Shown here in pieces: positions 8,882 to 17,607 of a DNA stretch of 64,000 nucleotides. Every line of letters begins with the position of its first letter. The stretch's first letter is position 1. The position numbers and the translations under genes are program-made. The notes under the pieces were generated by a model. The model searched no databases. It was not told where the DNA came from and worked only from the letters and a program-made list of their open reading frames with translations. Origin of the DNA: Sphingomonas sp. IC081 (lineage in GTDB: Bacteria > Pseudomonadota > Alphaproteobacteria > Sphingomonadales > Sphingomonadaceae); assembly GCF_006874585.1 (NCBI RefSeq), contig NZ_CP029761.1:2925001-2989000 (forward strand). Direction: 5' to 3'.

Positions 8882-9481
8882 TTGCTGTCGTCCACTTCGC
8901 TCAAGTCGCTTGTCCTGTGTTCACTGGCGGGGGCATCGGCCCTCATGATCGCGGGCTGCGATAGGCAAAGCGGCGCCGACAGTAAAGGAGGGGACACGCA
9001 GCCCCAGGCGACCGGATCCGCAGCAGCGGCCCCCAAGCCCGCCGACAAGCTGGACCGTTCGCACAAGGGCGAGCCGATCCCCGACGTCACCCTGGTCGAC
9101 AATACCGGCGAAAGCCTCAGCCTGCCCTCGCTCAAGGGCAAGCCGCTGCTGGTGAACCTCTGGGCGACCTGGTGCGCGCCCTGCATCGCCGAGATGCCGA
9201 CGCTGAACGAACTCGCCGCCGATCCCGATTCGCCGGTGCAGGTGCTGCCGATCTCGGAAGACACCGCCGACATGGGCAAGGTCGTCGAGATCCTCCATCG
9301 CCGCAAGCTCGACCATATCGAGGCCTGGCAGGACGAGCACGGGGACCTCGGCTTCCAGTACGGCGGCAACCTGCCGGTGACGATCCTGTTCGACAGCCAG
9401 GGCAAGGAAGTCTGGCGCTTTTCGGGCGGCAACGACTGGACCAGCGCCGAGGCGAAGAAGCTGATCGCCGAGGCCAGATAA
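8882..9481 (+). CDS. TlpA-like thioredoxin-fold lipoprotein
   Basis: A membrane-anchored thiol-disulfide oxidoreductase of the TlpA/ResA type, acting in the periplasm. Signal sequence and lipobox: [18 protein letters not shown]. The thioredoxin active site is WATWCAPC at about residues 96-103, followed by the cis-proline region [13 protein letters not shown]. The TTG at 8882 has GGAG at 9 nt; TTG 8867 is an alternative. Likely tasks are cytochrome c maturation or delivery of reductant to periplasmic proteins. It diverges from argH with start codons only about 20 bp apart. Confidence 0.85.
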   Translation: MLSSTSLKSLVLCSLAGASALMIAGCDRQSGADSKGGDTQPQATGSAAAAPKPADKLDRSHKGEPIPDVTLVDNTGESLSLPSLKGKPLLVNLWATWCAPCIAEMPTLNELAADPDSPVQVLPISEDTADMGKVVEILHRRKLDHIEAWQDEHGDLGFQYGGNLPVTILFDSQGKEVWRFSGGNDWTSAEAKKLIAEAR

Positions 9482-9491
9482 GGCGCAAGGG

Positions 9492-9533
9492 GCGAAACTC
9501 GCCCGCAGGGAGCATGCTTCCTGCGGGTTTCGC
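9492..9533. terminator. Bidirectional terminator hairpin
   Basis: Inverted repeat between convergent genes. The inner stem is CCCGCAGG/CCTGCGGG (9502-9509 with 9520-9527). An outer GCGAAAC/GTTTCGC extension gives a T-run-like edge on both strands. Confidence 0.7.
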
Positions 9534-10892
9534 TCAATAGGCTTCCGGCCCCCCCGTACCCATGAACCTTGCCAGGTTCATGTGCAGGCTCGCCACCGAG
9601 CGTTCCATGTAGGGATTGGGCTGCGCGCCCCGGAAACCGACGTTTTTCATGCCCTGCTGGACTGCCGCCATGTTGGCGAAGTCCTGCTGGAGCACCGGCG
9701 GCCAATCGGCAGGCGCGGTGTATTCCCATTCCGTCTCCGGCGCCTCGCCCTCGGGCCAGAGTTCGTAGACGGCGGCCTCGAAGATGCACTTGTCGGGGTC
9801 ACTGCCATAGGGCCGCGCCTGGTAGCAGAGCATGTTGTTGACCGCGTGGCCGATCTGGAAGTTCGGGAAGATCTGCCAGGCGGTGCCCGCCTGCGCCGTA
9901 TGCTGCGGGTCCACCGTTGGCCAGATCACGCCGCGCTCGGCGTCTTCCTTGCGCGCGGTGCCGATCCAGTAGGCCGAAACCTCTGCGGCCGGAGTGCCTT
10001 CAGGCAGTTCGTCCTTCAGGCGATTGGCCACTTCCACCAGCTTGCGGGTCGTGTTGGTATTGGCGTTGGCCCAGGTGAAGTTCTGCATTTCCGCCGTGGT
10101 CAGACGCGGATCCTCGCCGGCGCCGAGGCGCAGCTTGCCGGAGTCCTCTTCCTGTCCCTTGGGCGCGTCGTAGCCGATGTTGGAATGGAGCCCCTGGTTG
10201 CGCGCCCAGCCGCGAAACTGGCCGAATTCCATGAATTCCGGGTGCGTGGTGGAGACGTGATAAGTCTCGCAGAAGGCCTCCATCGCGACCTTCCAGTTGC
10301 ATTCGAACACCACCCACTTGCGCCAGCGCGGGCGCATGTTCTGCAGGCCGTAGGGATCGAGCATGCCCGCCGCCGGGTGCAGATAGTCGGCCAGCGGCAT
10401 CGCATCGGGGGCGAGATTGATCCAGATCCACCCGCCCCAGGTATCGACTTGAACGACCCCTAAGTCGGCCCTGCCGGCACAGAGACGCCCCTGCCAGTCC
10501 TCCTGGTGCTCCAGATAAGTGTTCGCGCCGTCGAGCCCGAAAGTCCAGCCGTGATAGCCGCAGATGAAGCTTCGGCGATGCCCGCGCGCATTGCGTTGTC
10601 CGGGCGGGGTATCGACCAGCTTGCGGCCGCGATGCGGGCAGACGTTGTGGAAGGCGTGGATTTCGGTTTCGGAGGCGCGGACCACGATCACCGAATCGTC
10701 GACGATGTCGAACGTGAGAAAATCGCCGACCTCGGGAATATCCTCGAGCCGCCCGGCCTGAAGCCAGACCTTGCGCCACAGCTTGTCCCGCTCGGCCCTG
10801 GCGTAGTCCGGCGAGATATAGGCCTCGGCCGGGACACGCAGCGGCACGGTCAGGTCCTCGGCCGACTGCACGATCCTGCCTTCTTCACCCAT
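9534..10892 (-). CDS. Aromatic ring-hydroxylating dioxygenase, Rieske alpha subunit
   Basis: Large subunit of a Rieske non-haem iron oxygenase. The Rieske [2Fe-2S] ligands are in CPHRGRK (Cys85, His87) and CGYHGWTF (Cys111, His114). The mononuclear iron histidines are in [13 protein letters not shown] (His212, His217) of the catalytic domain. At 452 aa it has the usual alpha-subunit length. No beta subunit, ferredoxin or reductase is adjacent, so electron-transfer partners must come from elsewhere. It ends a minus-strand run SMP-30-like, EthD, MFS, oxygenase, which suggests uptake and oxidation of one aromatic or terpenoid compound; the substrate is unknown. Confidence 0.9.
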   Translation of the reverse strand: MGEEGRIVQSAEDLTVPLRVPAEAYISPDYARAERDKLWRKVWLQAGRLEDIPEVGDFLTFDIVDDSVIVVRASETEIHAFHNVCPHRGRKLVDTPPGQRNARGHRRSFICGYHGWTFGLDGANTYLEHQEDWQGRLCAGRADLGVVQVDTWGGWIWINLAPDAMPLADYLHPAAGMLDPYGLQNMRPRWRKWVVFECNWKVAMEAFCETYHVSTTHPEFMEFGQFRGWARNQGLHSNIGYDAPKGQEEDSGKLRLGAGEDPRLTTAEMQNFTWANANTNTTRKLVEVANRLKDELPEGTPAAEVSAYWIGTARKEDAERGVIWPTVDPQHTAQAGTAWQIFPNFQIGHAVNNMLCYQARPYGSDPDKCIFEAAVYELWPEGEAPETEWEYTAPADWPPVLQQDFANMAAVQQGMKNVGFRGAQPNPYMERSVASLHMNLARFMGTGGPEAY

Positions 10893-10940
10893 CGCTATTT
10901 TCCCAATTCCGTACCGATCCGATTTGCGGCCGTTATCCCA

Positions 10941-12203
10941 TTATTCGCATGCCAGGCCAATCGCCGGGGCGTATTTGCGGTCTCCGCGCGGCAGGGTGCC
11001 GATGGCGATGCTGCTGGCGCCCATCGCGGCGATGGCAAGGTAGAGGAACATCGCGTAGCTGCCGGTCCGGTCATGGATCAGCGCCGCCACCAGCGGGCCC
11101 AGCGCCGTGCCGATCGAGAGCGCCGCCAGCACGCCGCCGTAGAGCCCGCCGAAGTTCCTGAGGCCGAAGTGCCGGGTGATCAGGTAGACCACCACGTCGA
11201 TCTCCGCCCCCAGCGTCAGCCCGACCAGCCCGGAGGCGAGCACGAGCGCCACAAACGAGGTGCCCGATCCCAGCAGCAGCAGGCAGCCGATCACCGGCAG
11301 CAGGAACACCGCCGCGCCCACCAGCGAGGCGGGGAAACGGTCCAGCAGCACGCCCGTCCCCAATCGCCCGGCCAGCGAGAACCAGCCGACAAACGAGGCG
11401 ATCGCCGCCGCCGTCATCGCATCCGCGCCCCGGTCGCCGAGGATCGAGACGAAGTGCACGACCAGGGCGATGATCGTGAAGGTGAACAGCAGGCTGGCCA
11501 CGAACAGGCGGTGGTAGACGCTGGAGCGCAACCCTTCGCCCAGCGAAGCGCCGGGAAGATCACGCCGGGCAGGCCCCGGATCGCCATGCCTGCCGCGATC
11601 GTGTGCACCGCGGAAGAACAGGAAAATCACCGGCGCCGCGACCAGGAACCACAGCCCGCCGTGCACCGCAAAGGCCAGGCGCCAGCCGAACGTCCTGATC
11701 GCCCATGTCCCCAGGATCGGGAACAGCCCCGCCGCGATCGAGGCGCCGCAGAGCGTCACCGCCAGCGCCAGCCCGCGCGAAAGCGCGAAGCGCGAGGCCA
11801 CCGCGCTGGTCCAGACCGAGGCCTGCACCGGCAGCGAGACCAGCGCGACAAGGCCCCAGAGCAGATACCACTGCGACAGGCTGCCCCCCACCGTGCCGAG
11901 CAGCGCGAAGGCCAGGGTGAGCAGCGCCATGCCGACCACGCCGAAACGGCGCGGGCCGAAGCGGTCGACCGCAAGGCCGATGAAGATGCCGCCCACGGCC
12001 TGTACCAATGTGGCGATGGTCAGCCCGAAGGTCACTTCGGTGCGGCTCCACCCCATCGCTTCGGCCACCGGGCCGATGTAGGGCCCGATGCCGTAGATAT
12101 GGATCACGCTGGTCGCGTAGCCGAGACCGGCCGCCACCGGCACCAGCCCGAACCGGCGCCACTCGTCTCGCGCTGTTGGCGAGGCCGTCACGTCAGTCAC
12201 CAT
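10941..12203 (-). CDS. MFS transporter
   Basis: A 420-aa inner-membrane protein with about 12 hydrophobic segments and the MFS inter-helix loop GLAVDRFGPRRFG after helix 2. It shows GYATSVIHIYGIGPYIGPVA in helix 1, close to the monocarboxylate-type MFS carriers of catabolic clusters. ATG 12203 overlaps the end of the EthD gene by 11 bp, so the two are coupled. The Rieske gene starts 48 bp downstream. The likely role is uptake of the substrate of the neighbouring oxygenase. Confidence 0.88.
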   Translation of the reverse strand: MVTDVTASPTARDEWRRFGLVPVAAGLGYATSVIHIYGIGPYIGPVAEAMGWSRTEVTFGLTIATLVQAVGGIFIGLAVDRFGPRRFGVVGMALLTLAFALLGTVGGSLSQWYLLWGLVALVSLPVQASVWTSAVASRFALSRGLALAVTLCGASIAAGLFPILGTWAIRTFGWRLAFAVHGGLWFLVAAPVIFLFFRGAHDRGRHGDPGPARRDLPGASLGEGLRSSVYHRLFVASLLFTFTIIALVVHFVSILGDRGADAMTAAAIASFVGWFSLAGRLGTGVLLDRFPASLVGAAVFLLPVIGCLLLLGSGTSFVALVLASGLVGLTLGAEIDVVVYLITRHFGLRNFGGLYGGVLAALSIGTALGPLVAALIHDRTGSYAMFLYLAIAAMGASSIAIGTLPRGDRKYAPAIGLACE

Positions 12204-12606
12204 AGGAAAGCCCGACCCGCGTCGCCTCGCCATTCGGGCCCATCGGCGAATCGTGCTCGATGCAGGTGCAGACCGGATTGGCGTGGCTGGCGAACAGCTT
12301 TTCCTCGTCCGCCATGGTCATCGGCAGGCGCGCGGGATCGCTGATGATCGCCTGCGAGCGTTCGAAATCCTCGCGGCTGTTCCACCAGATCTCCATCACG
12401 CAGTCGTAGCCGGGATCGTGGACTTCGCCGGTGATCGGGTTCTTTTCCGGCACCAGATAGCGCCGCACATAACGCACCGCGCCGGGGATCGCCGGCGCCG
12501 CGCCCATCTTCCTGGCAAGCTGCGCGTGCTGGTTCTCGTAGTAGTCCATGAACGCGTCCATGGTCATGTCCGGCCGCTTGCGGAAAAAGCAGAGCTGCTT
12601 GAGCAT
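12193..12606 (-). CDS. EthD domain-containing protein
   Basis: A 137-aa protein of the EthD (dimeric alpha+beta barrel) family: MLKQLCFFRKRPDMTMDAFM, then DYYENQHAQLARK, with the central RYVRRYLVP and the EIWWNSREDFERSQ helix. Such small proteins accompany oxygenases and ether- or terpenoid-degrading enzymes; their catalytic role is usually undefined. The ATG is preceded by GGAGGATAATC. It overlaps the MFS gene. The longer than usual C-terminus (HANPVCTCIEHDSPMG) is family-variable. Confidence 0.85.
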   Translation of the reverse strand: MLKQLCFFRKRPDMTMDAFMDYYENQHAQLARKMGAAPAIPGAVRYVRRYLVPEKNPITGEVHDPGYDCVMEIWWNSREDFERSQAIISDPARLPMTMADEEKLFASHANPVCTCIEHDSPMGPNGEATRVGLSYGD

Positions 12607-12645
12607 GATTATCCTCCCTTGACGATCCGGCGCAGCCGGATCGAG

Positions 12646-12727
12646 GCGGCACCGGCCCGCTCCCCCACCCGACCTCCCACGAGTCTATCCTGATGGGAGG
12701 TCGGGTGGGGGAGCGGGCCGGTGCCGC
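12646..12727. repeat. Long perfect palindrome, copy 1
   Basis: Two 34-nt arms (12646-12679 and 12694-12727) are exact reverse complements around a 14-nt loop. The arm begins GCGGCACCGGCCCGCTCCCC. The same arm design recurs at 39297-39382 and 54554-54639. It lies between the SMP-30-like gene and the EthD gene and could attenuate or process the transcript. Confidence 0.85.
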
Positions 12728-12733
12728 AATTCT

Positions 12734-14350
12734 TCACGAAGACGTGCTCCTGAGTGCGAGCACGGAGCCTTCGAGATCACCGCAGATCCACACGGTGCCG
12801 TCCGGCCCGACATCGAGCCCGGTCATGTTGCCCATCGGCCCGCACATATGGCCCACGCCGCCGAGCGGCCTGGGATCGGTGCCTTCCGGCGGCCCGACCG
12901 GCAGCCCCTGCGCGATCACTTCGCGCCCGCCGCCCGAAAGGTCCGACTGCACCACCTCACGGCGCTTCACATCGAGCACGGTGATCCGGCCATCGCGAAT
13001 GGCCAGCCCCTCGGGCCGCGCGAGATCCTCGATCACCGCTTCCGCGCGGCCGCCGACCAGCCTGACCACCCGGCCCGCGCCGCTTTCCGCGACATGGACG
13101 GTGCCGTCCCCGGCCACCGCCACGCCCTTGGGACGGTCGAGCCCGCAGGCCAGTTCCTCCAACTTGCCGCCCGCAACCGAATGGACCTTGCCGGTGCCAT
13201 ATTCGGCAAAGACCACCGCGCCCGAGGGGGCCATGGCCACGCCCATCAACTGGTCGAACCCGCTGGCCAGCAGTTCCATCGAGGGGCCGGCGGGATGGAA
13301 CTTCGCGACTTCGCCATTGGCGGTCGTCACGATCATCTCGCCCGCCCCCGCCGCGACCACGCCGCGCGAATATCCGGGGAAGTTCGGGCTGAACAGCATG
13401 CCTTCCAGCTTCACCGCCTCGCCCGGGCGCAGCGAGAAGACGAAGCCGCCGTCGGCGATCCACAGCACGCCGTCCGCGCCCATCGAGACATCGAGCGGCC
13501 ATTGCAGGCCCTTCTCGATCAGCGGCTTCACCAGACCGCCCGCCGCCTTGGGCGTGGTGATCTCGTGGATGGAACCCAGAATGTGCGAGATGAACAGCCG
13601 CTCGCCCACGAAAGTGCAGTTGTCCAGCCCGGCGCCGATGTCGGCCAGCACCGTCTTCGCACCCGTGCGCGGGTCGATGCGCAGCACCTGGCCGCTGGCG
13701 ACCTGGGTGGAGACGATCATGCCCTCTGCATCGAACTTCACCGAATCGGGCACGCCGAGATCGCCGCAGACCACTTCGGGTTCGCCGCTGCCGTCCAGAT
13801 TGACGCGCCAGATCGCATTGGCCCCCATCACCGGCATGTAGAGCTTGCCGTCCGGCCCCACTTCGAAGGCGTTGGGCATCGGCACATTGTCCGCGATCAC
13901 CCGCGGCGCGCCGCCGTTGCGATCGAGTTCGAGCACGCGCGCGCCCATTTCGCAGCCGCCCGCGATCAGGCGGCCCTGCGAATAGGTGATCGGATTGGCG
14001 ACGGGCAGGTCGCCGCAGACGACCGCGCTGGTGCCGTCCGGGCGCAGCACGGAAACGCGGCCTTCGGTGATCTCGGTGGCATAGAGGTTGCCCGCCTCGT
14101 CGAAGGCGAGATCGTCAGGCGCGGTGATGCCGCCGCCCATCGGGCTGATCACTTCCACCGCGCCGGTGCCGGGATCGACCGCGCTGATCTGGCTGCCGCC
14201 GACTTGCGCGACATAGATGCGCCCATCGGCCCCGGTGCGCAGCCCGTTGGCGCCGTAGAGGCGCGTCGGCGGCGTCATGCGGTGCAGTGTCCAGCCTTCG
14301 GCGGGACGGGCGGAAACGGCGCCGTGGTTGCGTCCTGCGGGTGCGAGCAT
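12734..14350 (-). CDS. SMP-30/gluconolactonase-like beta-propeller protein
   Basis: A 538-aa protein built of repeated beta-propeller blades, with recurrent units such as NGLRTGADGRIYVAQVGG, PDDLAFDEAGNLYATEITEG, NAFEVGPDGKLYMPVMGANA and DGVLWIADGGFVF. This is typical of SMP-30/strictosidine-synthase-like and NHL families, which include lactonases. It is about twice the length of a single SMP-30 propeller, so two propellers are likely. ATG 14350 was chosen for AGAGGA about 10 nt upstream. No signal peptide. It diverges from the SDR gene and precedes EthD-MFS-Rieske, so it may hydrolyse a lactone made in the same pathway (inference). Confidence 0.8.
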   Translation of the reverse strand: MLAPAGRNHGAVSARPAEGWTLHRMTPPTRLYGANGLRTGADGRIYVAQVGGSQISAVDPGTGAVEVISPMGGGITAPDDLAFDEAGNLYATEITEGRVSVLRPDGTSAVVCGDLPVANPITYSQGRLIAGGCEMGARVLELDRNGGAPRVIADNVPMPNAFEVGPDGKLYMPVMGANAIWRVNLDGSGEPEVVCGDLGVPDSVKFDAEGMIVSTQVASGQVLRIDPRTGAKTVLADIGAGLDNCTFVGERLFISHILGSIHEITTPKAAGGLVKPLIEKGLQWPLDVSMGADGVLWIADGGFVFSLRPGEAVKLEGMLFSPNFPGYSRGVVAAGAGEMIVTTANGEVAKFHPAGPSMELLASGFDQLMGVAMAPSGAVVFAEYGTGKVHSVAGGKLEELACGLDRPKGVAVAGDGTVHVAESGAGRVVRLVGGRAEAVIEDLARPEGLAIRDGRITVLDVKRREVVQSDLSGGGREVIAQGLPVGPPEGTDPRPLGGVGHMCGPMGNMTGLDVGPDGTVWICGDLEGSVLALRSTSS

Positions 14351-14588
14351 CGTCGGAAATGTCCTCTCGTCCGGCGCTCTTGCGGCCGTTCTTTTCGCCT
14401 GGAGCCTATCCAGCGTGTCCGGCCCAGGCAACGCGGCGCCCCGGCCGGGAGGCCTTCGGATGCGCACTATCGCCCCGGCGACGTTGGCACGGCTTTGTTC
14501 GATTGCCCCGCCCTCTCCCGTGCGCATATTCGATCGTCAGACGAAAAAGAGACCGCCCGGTCAGGCGCGGGCAACCGGAGAGAGATCC
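14351..14588. promoter_or_regulatory. Divergent intergenic region, SMP-30-like/SDR
   Basis: 238 bp between two divergent starts, so it must hold promoters for both directions. No operator palindrome or strong -35/-10 pair was recognised. Confidence 0.4.
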
Positions 14589-15530
14589 ATGGAAGAGATG
14601 CGCTTTGCCCCTTTGCGCTTTGACGGCCGTGTTGCCGTGATCACCGGAGCCGGACGCGGGCTTGGCCGCGCCTATGCGCTGCTGCTGGCCGCGCGCGGGG
14701 CCAAAGTGGTGGTCAACGATCTGGGCGGCGCGATCCGGGGCGATCTCGATGCACCGGGCGCGGATGTGAGCGTGGCGCAGAGCGTGGTGGACGAGATCGT
14801 GGCCGCCGGCGGCGAGGCGATTGCCAACACCGATTCGGTCGCCACGCCCGAAGGCGGCAAGGCCATCGTCCAGGCGGCGCTCGACCAGTGGGGCCGGATC
14901 GACGTGCTGGTCCACAATGCCGGCAACGTGCGCTACGGATCGATCCGCGAGCTTTCCGGCGGCGACCTCCACGCCGTGCTCGACGTGCATCTGCTGGGCG
15001 CGTTCCATGTGGTGCAGGCCGCGTTCGGGCCGATGTGCGATGCCGGATACGGGCGCATCGTGCTGACCAGTTCGGTCGGCGGGCTCTACGGCAACGCGCG
15101 CTGCGTCAACTACGGCATGTCGAAGTCGGCGATGCTCGGCCTCAGCAATATCGCCGCGCTGGAGGGCGAGGCACACGACGTGAAGTGCAACGTGATCGTG
15201 CCCGGCGCGGTGACGCGCATGGCCGAGGGGCTGGACATCTCGCAGTACCCGCCGATGGAGCCCGAACTGGTGGCCCCGGTGGTCGGCTGGCTGGCGCACG
15301 AAGATTGCCCGGTGACCGGCGAGATGATCGCCTCGATGGCGGGCCGGGTGGCGCGGATGTTCGTGGCGGAAACCGAGGGCGTCTACCGGCCGCACTGGAC
15401 CATCGAGGATGTCGCGGCGGCTTCGGAAGAGTTCCACGACAAGGCGAAGCTGCACGATTTCGGCCTGCACGGGCATGTCGATCACATCGGTTATTCGTTC
15501 AAAATGGCGACCGCCGGTGTCGAGGCCTGA
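14589..15530 (+). CDS. Short-chain dehydrogenase/reductase, MFE-2-like
   Basis: NAD(P)-dependent alcohol/ketone oxidoreductase. The 313-aa chain has VITGAGRGLGRAYALLLA for cofactor binding, then VVVNDLGG, VLVHNAGN, and the catalytic Tyr-Lys pair in NYGMSKSAM with TSSVGG before it. NDLGGAIRGD after the second strand is typical of the 3-hydroxyacyl-CoA dehydrogenase domain of peroxisomal multifunctional enzyme type 2, so an acyl-CoA or steroid-like substrate is plausible. ATG 14589 follows GGAGAGAGATCC. It precedes the Baeyer-Villiger gene, 116 bp away. Confidence 0.88.
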   Translation: MEEMRFAPLRFDGRVAVITGAGRGLGRAYALLLAARGAKVVVNDLGGAIRGDLDAPGADVSVAQSVVDEIVAAGGEAIANTDSVATPEGGKAIVQAALDQWGRIDVLVHNAGNVRYGSIRELSGGDLHAVLDVHLLGAFHVVQAAFGPMCDAGYGRIVLTSSVGGLYGNARCVNYGMSKSAMLGLSNIAALEGEAHDVKCNVIVPGAVTRMAEGLDISQYPPMEPELVAPVVGWLAHEDCPVTGEMIASMAGRVARMFVAETEGVYRPHWTIEDVAAASEEFHDKAKLHDFGLHGHVDHIGYSFKMATAGVEA

Positions 15531-15552
15531 TGCCGCGCCCAGCCATCACTAA

Positions 15553-15568
15553 TGAACAACACTGTTGA
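15553..15568 (+). promoter_or_regulatory. Putative operator shared with the TPP-enzyme gene
   Basis: TGAACAACACTGTTGA, a near-palindrome overlapping a good -35 box TTGACA at 15565-15570. A 14/16-identical site in the same relative orientation lies upstream of the TPP enzyme at 26014-26029. A repressor bound here would block RNA polymerase. Regulator unknown. Confidence 0.45.
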
Positions 15569-15646
15569 CAACTAACGGACCGATACGCCAGATTCAGCGG
15601 TAACGGGCGACCGGAGCAGAGTCGCCGCCAAGAGGATGCCCAGTCG

Positions 15647-17482
15647 ATGGAAATGACCTGCCTCAAGACCGATGTGCCTGCCCCCGAAGAACTCGATATC
15701 CCGGCGCTGAAGGCCCGGTATCGTCAGGAGCGCGACAAGCGCATGCGGCGCGAGGGCGGCGAGCAGTACGTGCGGCCGACCGACGACTTTTCGGACAACT
15801 ACACCCACGACCCCTTCACCCCGGTGGCCGAGCGCGAGCCGCTGGTCGAGGATATCGACGTCGCCATCCTCGGCGCCGGGTTCTCGGGCATCCTCGCGGG
15901 CTATCACCTGCGTGAGGCTGGCGTCACCAACGTGCGCAACATCGATCACGCGGGCGGCTTCGGCGGCGTCTGGTACTGGAACCGCTATCCCGGCGTGCAG
16001 TGCGACAACGATGCCTACTGCTACCTGCCGCTGCTCGAAGAGACGGGCTTCATGCCCAGCAAGAAGTTCTCGGACGGCTGGGAAATCCAGCAGTACTGCC
16101 AGGACATGGCCGAGCGGTTCGAGCTTGCCGACAAGGCGCTGTTCCACACGCTGGTCACCGGTATCCGCTGGGACGAGGGGCTGAAGCGCTGGCACGTGAC
16201 CACCAATCGCGGCGACGACATCCGCGCCCGCTTCGTGGTGATGGCCGGCGGCGTGATGAACATGCCCAAGCTGCCCGGCATTCCCGGCATTCACGACTTC
16301 AAGGGCAAGATGTTCCACACCAGCCGCTGGGAGCATGACTATACCGGCGGATCGTGGGAACGGCCGGAGCTGGAAAAGCTGCGCGACAAGCGTGTCGCCA
16401 TCGTCGGCACCGGGGCGACCGCGGTCCAGGCGGTGCCCTATCTCGCCAAATATGCCAAGCACCTCTACGTGCTGCAGCGCACCCCGTCGAACATCGACGA
16501 GCGGCCCAATCCGCCGACCGATGCCGCATGGGCGGCCTCGCTCCAGCCGGGCTGGCAGCAGGAGCGCATGGCGAACTTCCACCGCGCCGCGCAAGCCTTC
16601 TTCCTGCCCGGCGAACCGGACCTCATCTGCGACATCTGGACCGAGATCAGCCGCAACCTCGCCATCGAACTTTCCGAGGAAGGCTGGCCCGCGCTCGATC
16701 CGCTGGAGTTCATGGACCGGCGCGAAGTGGTGGACTTCCAGGTGATGGAACGCCTGCGCCGCCGCGTGGACGCGATCGTCGAGGACAAGGACACGGCAGA
16801 GAAGCTGAAGCCCTGGTTCCGCTTCATGTGCAAGCGGCCGCTATCCAACAACGAATACTACCCCGCCTTCAACCGGCCCAACGTCACGCTGGTCGATGTT
16901 TCGGCGACGCAGGGCGTGGAACGCATGACCGAGAAGGGCTTCATCGCCGACGGCGTGGAGCACGAGGTCGACCTGATGATCTTCGCCTCGGGCTTCGAGG
17001 TGACCAGCGACCTGAAGCGCCGCTGGGGCATCGATACGGTGGAAGGGCGCGGCGGCACGTCGATCTACGACCACTGGCCGGACGGCGCGCGCACGTTCCA
17101 CGGCGTCATCACCGACGAATTCCCGGCGATGTTCACCATGGGCTACATCCAGGGCGCGACGAACTCCTCCACCACCGAGCAGTTCGGGCGGCAGGCGGAG
17201 CACATCGCCTTCATGGTGGGCGAGACGCTGCGCCGGGGCGCCAGCACGATTTCGGCCACGAAGCAGGGTGTCGACGGCTACTGCGCGCACTGCAAGGAAA
17301 ACGAGGTCGACATGTCCGGCTTCCAGAACGAGTGCACGCCCAGCTACTTCAACAACGAGGGCGAGAAGAACCCCAAGTGGGCCCTGTTCCGCGGCTATCT
17401 GGCCGGCTGGGACGCCTTCCGCCAGATGCTGGCCGACTGGCGCGCCAGCAAGGACCTGGCCGGGGTGACGTTCGAAGCCTGA
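15647..17482 (+). CDS. Flavin-containing Baeyer-Villiger-type monooxygenase
   Basis: A 611-aa FAD/NADPH monooxygenase that would insert oxygen next to a ketone to give an ester or lactone. FAD site: DVAILGAGFSGILAGYHLRE (GAGFSG at 76-81). NADPH site: VAIVGTGATAVQAVP. The type I Baeyer-Villiger fingerprint FxGxxxHxxxW is present as FKGKMFHTSRW at residues 218-228. The N-terminal extension and length fit the phenylacetone/steroid monooxygenase group better than the ~540-aa cyclohexanone type. Its position next to an SDR (ketone formation) and an SMP-30-like protein (lactone opening) makes a ketone-to-hydroxyacid route plausible; the substrate is unknown. Confidence 0.9.
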   Translation: MEMTCLKTDVPAPEELDIPALKARYRQERDKRMRREGGEQYVRPTDDFSDNYTHDPFTPVAEREPLVEDIDVAILGAGFSGILAGYHLREAGVTNVRNIDHAGGFGGVWYWNRYPGVQCDNDAYCYLPLLEETGFMPSKKFSDGWEIQQYCQDMAERFELADKALFHTLVTGIRWDEGLKRWHVTTNRGDDIRARFVVMAGGVMNMPKLPGIPGIHDFKGKMFHTSRWEHDYTGGSWERPELEKLRDKRVAIVGTGATAVQAVPYLAKYAKHLYVLQRTPSNIDERPNPPTDAAWAASLQPGWQQERMANFHRAAQAFFLPGEPDLICDIWTEISRNLAIELSEEGWPALDPLEFMDRREVVDFQVMERLRRRVDAIVEDKDTAEKLKPWFRFMCKRPLSNNEYYPAFNRPNVTLVDVSATQGVERMTEKGFIADGVEHEVDLMIFASGFEVTSDLKRRWGIDTVEGRGGTSIYDHWPDGARTFHGVITDEFPAMFTMGYIQGATNSSTTEQFGRQAEHIAFMVGETLRRGASTISATKQGVDGYCAHCKENEVDMSGFQNECTPSYFNNEGEKNPKWALFRGYLAGWDAFRQMLADWRASKDLAGVTFEA

Positions 17483-17607
17483 TCCCGGCGCAGGACCGGA
17501 CGGGGCCTCATGCCCCGCACCGGCTGGTCCCTACGCCGGGCAGCAGGGGATCCGGTCCGGCCGGATCACCTGCCCCCGAAGCGAAACGAAGGGGGCTGCA
17601 CGCGCCG

